Assembly (NCBI RefSeq): GCF_000265425.1
Contig: NC_018014.1
Span: 4,960,001-5,024,000 of the forward strand
DNA length: 64,000 bases
Source: Terriglobus roseus DSM 18391
GTDB lineage: Bacteria > Acidobacteriota > Terriglobia > Terriglobales > Acidobacteriaceae
Direction: 5' to 3'
A program made the position numbers and the translations under genes. Every line of letters begins with the position of its first letter. The first letter of the stretch is position 1. The notes under the pieces are model-generated. The model ran no database searches and had not been told where the DNA came from. It was given only the letters and a program-made list of their open reading frames with translations. Shown here piece after piece: positions 60,027 to 64,000 of this stretch.

Positions 60027-62864
60027 ATGCCCGACATCATTGATATTCCTTCGCCATCACGCAGGCCGCGCACGCTGCTGATCGGCGTTGCCGTGGTTGC
60101 CGCAATCTTCCTTGGCGGCGGCCGCCTGCTTAGCTTCTACGTAGACGCGCTGTGGTTCCACTCGCTCGGCTTCACAGAGATCTTCCGCAAGACGCTGGTG
60201 CTGGAGTGGGGACTCTTCTTCCTCTTCTTCGCAGCGACGTTCGGCCTTCTCTACGGAACGTTCCTGCTGCTGCGCGAGCGTGGCCGCGGCACCGGCATGG
60301 TGCGTGCCGTGCTGGTCAACGGACAGCCGCTGACCATCGATGTAGGCCGCTGGCTTAAGCCGGCGGTACTGGCATTCTCGCTCTTCGTCGCGTGGGTTTC
60401 CGGCTCCGGCATGTCCGCAGAGTGGCCGACCTTCGTTCGCTGGATCTACGCACCGCATATCGGCAGCGCATTGGATCCCGTGCTCGGACGTCCACTGAAC
60501 TTCTATCTGCTCACACTGCCCGCGTGGCAACTGCTGGCCGGTTGGCTCACCGTGATGGCAGCGCTCGTCCTGGCACTCGCCGTCGGTCTGCACATGCTGC
60601 GCGATCGCGGCACCAGCATTCCGGACTTTCACCAGGACTTCCGCTTTGCCGACACGCAGCCGGCGCAATGGCGTGGCGTCTACGGCGCCATCGCCTTCCT
60701 ACTCGTGGCGTTTTCGCTGCGCGTGTGGCTGAGCCGCTTCAACCTGTTGATGGGCGAGCACACCATCTTCTCCGGCGTCACGTACACCGACGCGCACGTA
60801 GACCTGCCTGGCCTTATGCTCGTCGCAATCGTTCTCTTGCTGGGCGCGGCCGTTGCCACATACAGCGCCATGAAGCGCAGCGGCGTGCGCTGGGTACTGG
60901 CAGCCGTTCTGCCCGGCGCGCTGCTGTATGTCGCCGTGCAGATAACCGGCGCAGCCGTCGACACCTTCATCGTCAAGCCCAATGAACTGGTGAAAGAGCA
61001 GCCGTACATCCGCAACAATATCGAAGCCACGCGCACCGCCTACGCGCTCGACAGCATCGTGGTGCGGCCCTTCGCCGCGGGCACGACGGTGGCAGATGCG
61101 GATGCCGCAAACAACCAGCCCACGCTCCAGAACATTCGCCTGTGGGATGCGCAGGCGCTGCAGGACACGCTGCGCCAGATTCAGGAGATCCGCACCTACT
61201 ACGACTTCCCCGGCATCGACATCGATCGCTACAACCTGGACGGACACCTGCGCCAGGTGATGCTTGCCACGCGAGAACTCAGCACCGAAAAGCTGCCCGA
61301 GAGCAGCCGCAACTGGATCAACGAACGCCTCATCTACACGCATGGCTACGGCGTCACCATGAACCCCGTGAACGGCTTTACGCCAGAGGGGCTGCCCACA
61401 CTGCTGCTCGGCAACATGCCAGTGCAGAGCACCGTGCCGTCACTGAACGTTTCACGCCCGCAGATCTACTTTGGCGAGATGACCAACAGCGACGTCTACG
61501 TGAAGACACGTCAGCAGGAGTTCGACTACCCACAGGGACAATCAAACAGCCTTACCAGCTACACCGGCACGGGCGGCATCGTGCTGGGTAACTGGCTGCG
61601 CCGCACCATCATTGCTCTGGAGCGCGGCGATGTTGCCAAGCTTCCCTTCAGTGACGACGTCGCGCCCGACTCGCGCCTGCTGATGCGTCGCAACATCCAG
61701 GAGCGTGTCCTCAGCATCGCGCCCTTTCTCACACTCGATCCCGATCCGTACATCACCGTTGGTGACGATGGCCGTCTGCGCTGGATTCTGGACGGCTTCA
61801 CCGCGGCCGACACCTATCCCAACGCGCGCCACTACGCGATGGGCGACACGACGGTGAACTACCTGCGTAACAGCGTGAAGATCGCGGTCGACGCCTACGA
61901 TGGCACCGTCACCTTCTGCGTGATGGATGAGACCGATCCAATTCTTGCGGCGTATCGCAACGTCTTCCCCGGCACCTTCCAGCCCGCGGCCGCGATGCCC
62001 GCAACCATGCGCGCTCACCTGCGCTACACGGACACGCTGCTGAAGCTGCAGGCGCATGCCTACGGCCTGTATCACATGACCGATCCGGCGACTTTCTTCA
62101 ACCGCGAAGACCTGTGGACACCCGCGACCGAAGCGACCATGGACAGCCAGGGTCAGCGCTCCATGCAGGAGATGCAGCCGAACTATGTGCTGATGAACCT
62201 GCCCGGCGAGAAGGGCATGGAGTTCGTCAACATCCTGCCGTTCACGCCAAGCAACCGCAACAACCTGATCGGCTGGATCGCGGGCCGTAGCGACGGCGCA
62301 AACTACGGCACAGCCGTCGCCTATAACTTCCCGAAGACGCGGCTCGTCGATGGCCCTTCGCAGATCGAAGCACGCATCGACCAGAACGCGCAGATCAGCG
62401 GGCAGCTCACGCTGTGGAACCAGCAGGGATCGCACGTGCATCGCGGCAACCTGCTCGTAATCCCAACCGGCACAGCGCTGCTCTACGCGGAGTCGATCTA
62501 TCTGCAGGCCGACCGAAGCCCCATGCCGGAACTGCGGCTCGTCGTGCTGGCACTGCAGGATCGCCTGGCCTACGGCACGACATTTGAAGCCGCGCTCTCA
62601 AGCCTCTTCAACGGAACCGAGTCCTCCATCACGCAGGTGGCGGCGCAACCGTCGGCATCACCCGCGAACAGTGGGACGACTGCTTCGGCAGCCTCGCTGA
62701 CCGCAGTCGTACCCGGACCAACAAACCGCAACGCAGAGATCCAGCAAGCCGCGCAAGATCTCGCGGAGTATCAACGTCTGACCGCGCAGGGCAAACTGGG
62801 CGAAGCTGGCGCGAAACTGGATGCTCTGAAGGGCATCTTGAACCGGCTGGCGGCTGAACGTTGA
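60027..62864 (+). CDS. UPF0182 family membrane protein
   Basis: A 945-residue member of the UPF0182 (COG1615) family. The N-terminal third has about seven membrane helices (TLLIGVAVVAAIFLGGGRLL, LFFLFFAATFGLLYGTFLL, LKPAVLAFSLFVAWVSGSGM and others), followed by a large extracytoplasmic domain with the conserved YIRNNIEATRTAYAL, THGYGVTMNPVNGFTPEGLP, QPNYVLMNLPG-type (MQPNYVLMNLPGEKG) and a final helical tail. No biochemical function is known. ATG 60027 begins the conserved reading; a TTG at 60003 would add eight residues. The stop lies 110 bases before the decarboxylase start. Confidence 0.92.
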   Translation: MPDIIDIPSPSRRPRTLLIGVAVVAAIFLGGGRLLSFYVDALWFHSLGFTEIFRKTLVLEWGLFFLFFAATFGLLYGTFLLLRERGRGTGMVRAVLVNGQPLTIDVGRWLKPAVLAFSLFVAWVSGSGMSAEWPTFVRWIYAPHIGSALDPVLGRPLNFYLLTLPAWQLLAGWLTVMAALVLALAVGLHMLRDRGTSIPDFHQDFRFADTQPAQWRGVYGAIAFLLVAFSLRVWLSRFNLLMGEHTIFSGVTYTDAHVDLPGLMLVAIVLLLGAAVATYSAMKRSGVRWVLAAVLPGALLYVAVQITGAAVDTFIVKPNELVKEQPYIRNNIEATRTAYALDSIVVRPFAAGTTVADADAANNQPTLQNIRLWDAQALQDTLRQIQEIRTYYDFPGIDIDRYNLDGHLRQVMLATRELSTEKLPESSRNWINERLIYTHGYGVTMNPVNGFTPEGLPTLLLGNMPVQSTVPSLNVSRPQIYFGEMTNSDVYVKTRQQEFDYPQGQSNSLTSYTGTGGIVLGNWLRRTIIALERGDVAKLPFSDDVAPDSRLLMRRNIQERVLSIAPFLTLDPDPYITVGDDGRLRWILDGFTAADTYPNARHYAMGDTTVNYLRNSVKIAVDAYDGTVTFCVMDETDPILAAYRNVFPGTFQPAAAMPATMRAHLRYTDTLLKLQAHAYGLYHMTDPATFFNREDLWTPATEATMDSQGQRSMQEMQPNYVLMNLPGEKGMEFVNILPFTPSNRNNLIGWIAGRSDGANYGTAVAYNFPKTRLVDGPSQIEARIDQNAQISGQLTLWNQQGSHVHRGNLLVIPTGTALLYAESIYLQADRSPMPELRLVVLALQDRLAYGTTFEAALSSLFNGTESSITQVAAQPSASPANSGTTASAASLTAVVPGPTNRNAEIQQAAQDLAEYQRLTAQGKLGEAGAKLDALKGILNRLAAER

Positions 62865-62974
62865 CGTCGAGACCTGTCGGTCTCCGGTCATACGCCAGAA
62901 ACCAATACGCGATACCATAAACCGTTCGTCGCCTTTGCCAAGATGCAGAGGCCTTAAGAGGGCAGACACAGTAG

Positions 62975-64000
62975 ATGGGTGAGAAGCGTTGGGTGTTGTT
63001 GATTGCGAGCGAGGTCGGTCGTACCGACTCCGTGTCAGACCGTGCGATGGAGCGCCTTGTTGAGGCGATCGGCGCGGAAGGCTACGAGGTGGTGCGTACC
63101 ACCTCGCCGGAAGACGGTCGTTCGCTTGTAACGTCGGACCCCAGCTACTCCGCCATCCTGCTGGATTGGGATCTTGAGAGCAACTCGCAGTTTGAGGAAC
63201 GCGCTGCGCTGGACGTCATCCGCGCCGTGCGTCATCGCAACAAGAAGGTCCCCATCTTCCTTATCGCCGACCGCACCCTAGTCAGCGAACTGCCACTGGA
63301 AGTGGTCAAGCAGGTCCACGAGTACATCCACCTCTTCGGCGACACGCCGGCCTTCATCGCGTCGCGTTTGGACACCGCCATTGAGCGGTACCACGAGCAA
63401 CTGCTGCCGCCGTACTTCCGCGAACTGCTGAAGTACAACGATCAGTCCGCGTACTCGTGGGACGCGCCCGGCCACATGGGCGGCGTCGCCTTCCTGAAGC
63501 ATCCTGTCGGGCAGGAGTTCCACCGCTTCTTCGGTGAGAACCTCATGCGGTCGGACCTTGGTATCTCGTCCGCCCCGCTGGGTTCGTGGCTTGACCACAT
63601 CGGGCCTCCGGGCGACTCCGAACGCAACGCCGCACGCATCTTCGGCGCGGACTGGACCTTCTACGTCCTCGGCGGCTCCAGCACCTCGAACCAGATCGTC
63701 GGCCACGGCGTCATCGCGCAGGACGACATCGTCCTCGCCGACGCCAACTGCCACAAGTCCGTCTGTCACTCGCTGACCGTCACCGGCGCACGTCCCGTCT
63801 ACTTCAAGCCCACGCGCAACGGCTACGGCATGATCGGCCTGGTGCCGCTCAAGCGCTTCTCGCCGCAGAACGTGCAGGACCTGATCGCACGCAGCCCCTT
63901 CTCTGCCGAGGCACGCTCGCAGCAGCCGACCTACGCGGTCATCACCAACTCCACCTACGACGGTCTCTGCTACAACGTGAACCAGGTCGTTGAGGAGTTG
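62975..64000 (+). CDS. Orn/Lys/Arg decarboxylase (N-terminal part, runs off window)
   Basis: The first 342 residues of a PLP-dependent basic amino acid decarboxylase of the inducible-type fold. Residues 1-130 form the receiver-like wing domain (WVLLIASEVGR to FIASRLDTAIERY), and the major domain follows with APGHMGG, SDLGISSAPLGSWLDHIGPPG and GGSSTSNQIV. The PLP-binding Lys is in DANCHKSVCHS. It should produce a polyamine (cadaverine, putrescine or agmatine), but the substrate-determining C-terminal part is outside the window. The ribosome site (AAGAGGG) is rather far from the ATG. The frame is open to the last base. Confidence 0.92.
   Translation, partial: MGEKRWVLLIASEVGRTDSVSDRAMERLVEAIGAEGYEVVRTTSPEDGRSLVTSDPSYSAILLDWDLESNSQFEERAALDVIRAVRHRNKKVPIFLIADRTLVSELPLEVVKQVHEYIHLFGDTPAFIASRLDTAIERYHEQLLPPYFRELLKYNDQSAYSWDAPGHMGGVAFLKHPVGQEFHRFFGENLMRSDLGISSAPLGSWLDHIGPPGDSERNAARIFGADWTFYVLGGSSTSNQIVGHGVIAQDDIVLADANCHKSVCHSLTVTGARPVYFKPTRNGYGMIGLVPLKRFSPQNVQDLIARSPFSAEARSQQPTYAVITNSTYDGLCYNVNQVVEEL

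Overview
The window is about 60% GC, gene-dense, and looks chromosomal. It most resembles an aerobic soil acidobacterium of subdivision 1 (Terriglobus / Granulicella / Edaphobacter-like). Supporting signs are an Acidobacterium-type VWFA protein, an Oar-like TonB-dependent receptor with an N-terminal carboxypeptidase-regulatory domain, a giant choice-of-anchor-D protein, three Tat-exported enzymes, and short palindromic repeats of a kind I associate with these genomes. This assignment comes from family content, not from a marker-gene comparison. I found no rRNA, tRNA, CRISPR array, prophage or insertion sequence.

Layout. 1-2 kb: end of hslV and all of hslU (ATP-dependent protease). 2.2-5.8 kb: a small unknown protein, then a minus-strand set of a TonB-like protein, a 46-residue membrane peptide and a secreted VWFA protein. 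5.9-10.6 kb: DedA-type membrane protein, cytosolic 5'-nucleotidase, DHA2 efflux pump and a nucleotide-sugar dehydrogenase. 10.8-17 kb: one 2047-residue secreted beta-propeller protein with nine anchor-D repeats. 17-25.5 kb: housekeeping genes (YhiN-type flavoprotein, zinc ribbon, gluconokinase, glutaminyl cyclase, GNAT, GlsB-like, M13 peptidase, rpoD, DoxX).

25.6-38 kb: a Tat-exported TIM-barrel protein, the TonB-dependent receptor, a 2OG-Fe(II) oxygenase, then a five-gene aldarate operon (transporter, glucarate dehydratase, KdgD, ketoglutarate semialdehyde dehydrogenase, galactarate dehydratase). The operon should turn D-glucarate and galactarate into 2-oxoglutarate. 38-53 kb: a compound palindromic repeat, a DUF1080-like protein, an S9 peptidase, a Tat-exported PLP enzyme, a PdxI-like reductase with a divergent TetR, purS, ppa, an MFS pump, a GH29 fucosidase, DoxX, an APC permease, a GH19 endolysin-like protein and a DUF2252 protein.

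53-59.3 kb: a glucuronoxylan operon (CE15 glucuronoyl esterase, GH67 alpha-glucuronidase, ManD mannonate dehydratase, SDR). 59.4-64 kb: a Spy/CpxP-like protein, a UPF0182 membrane protein and the start of an Orn/Lys/Arg decarboxylase that runs off the window.

The metabolic theme is uronic and aldaric acid use from plant hemicellulose and pectin: release of (methyl)glucuronate outside the cytoplasm, reduction and dehydration through mannonate, and oxidation of aldarates to 2-oxoglutarate. I saw no clearly new defence or mobile system. The least explained items are the nested palindromic repeats, the C-terminal membrane/lipobox module of the giant protein, the BatA-like mini-protein beside the VWFA gene, and a likely ATT start codon.
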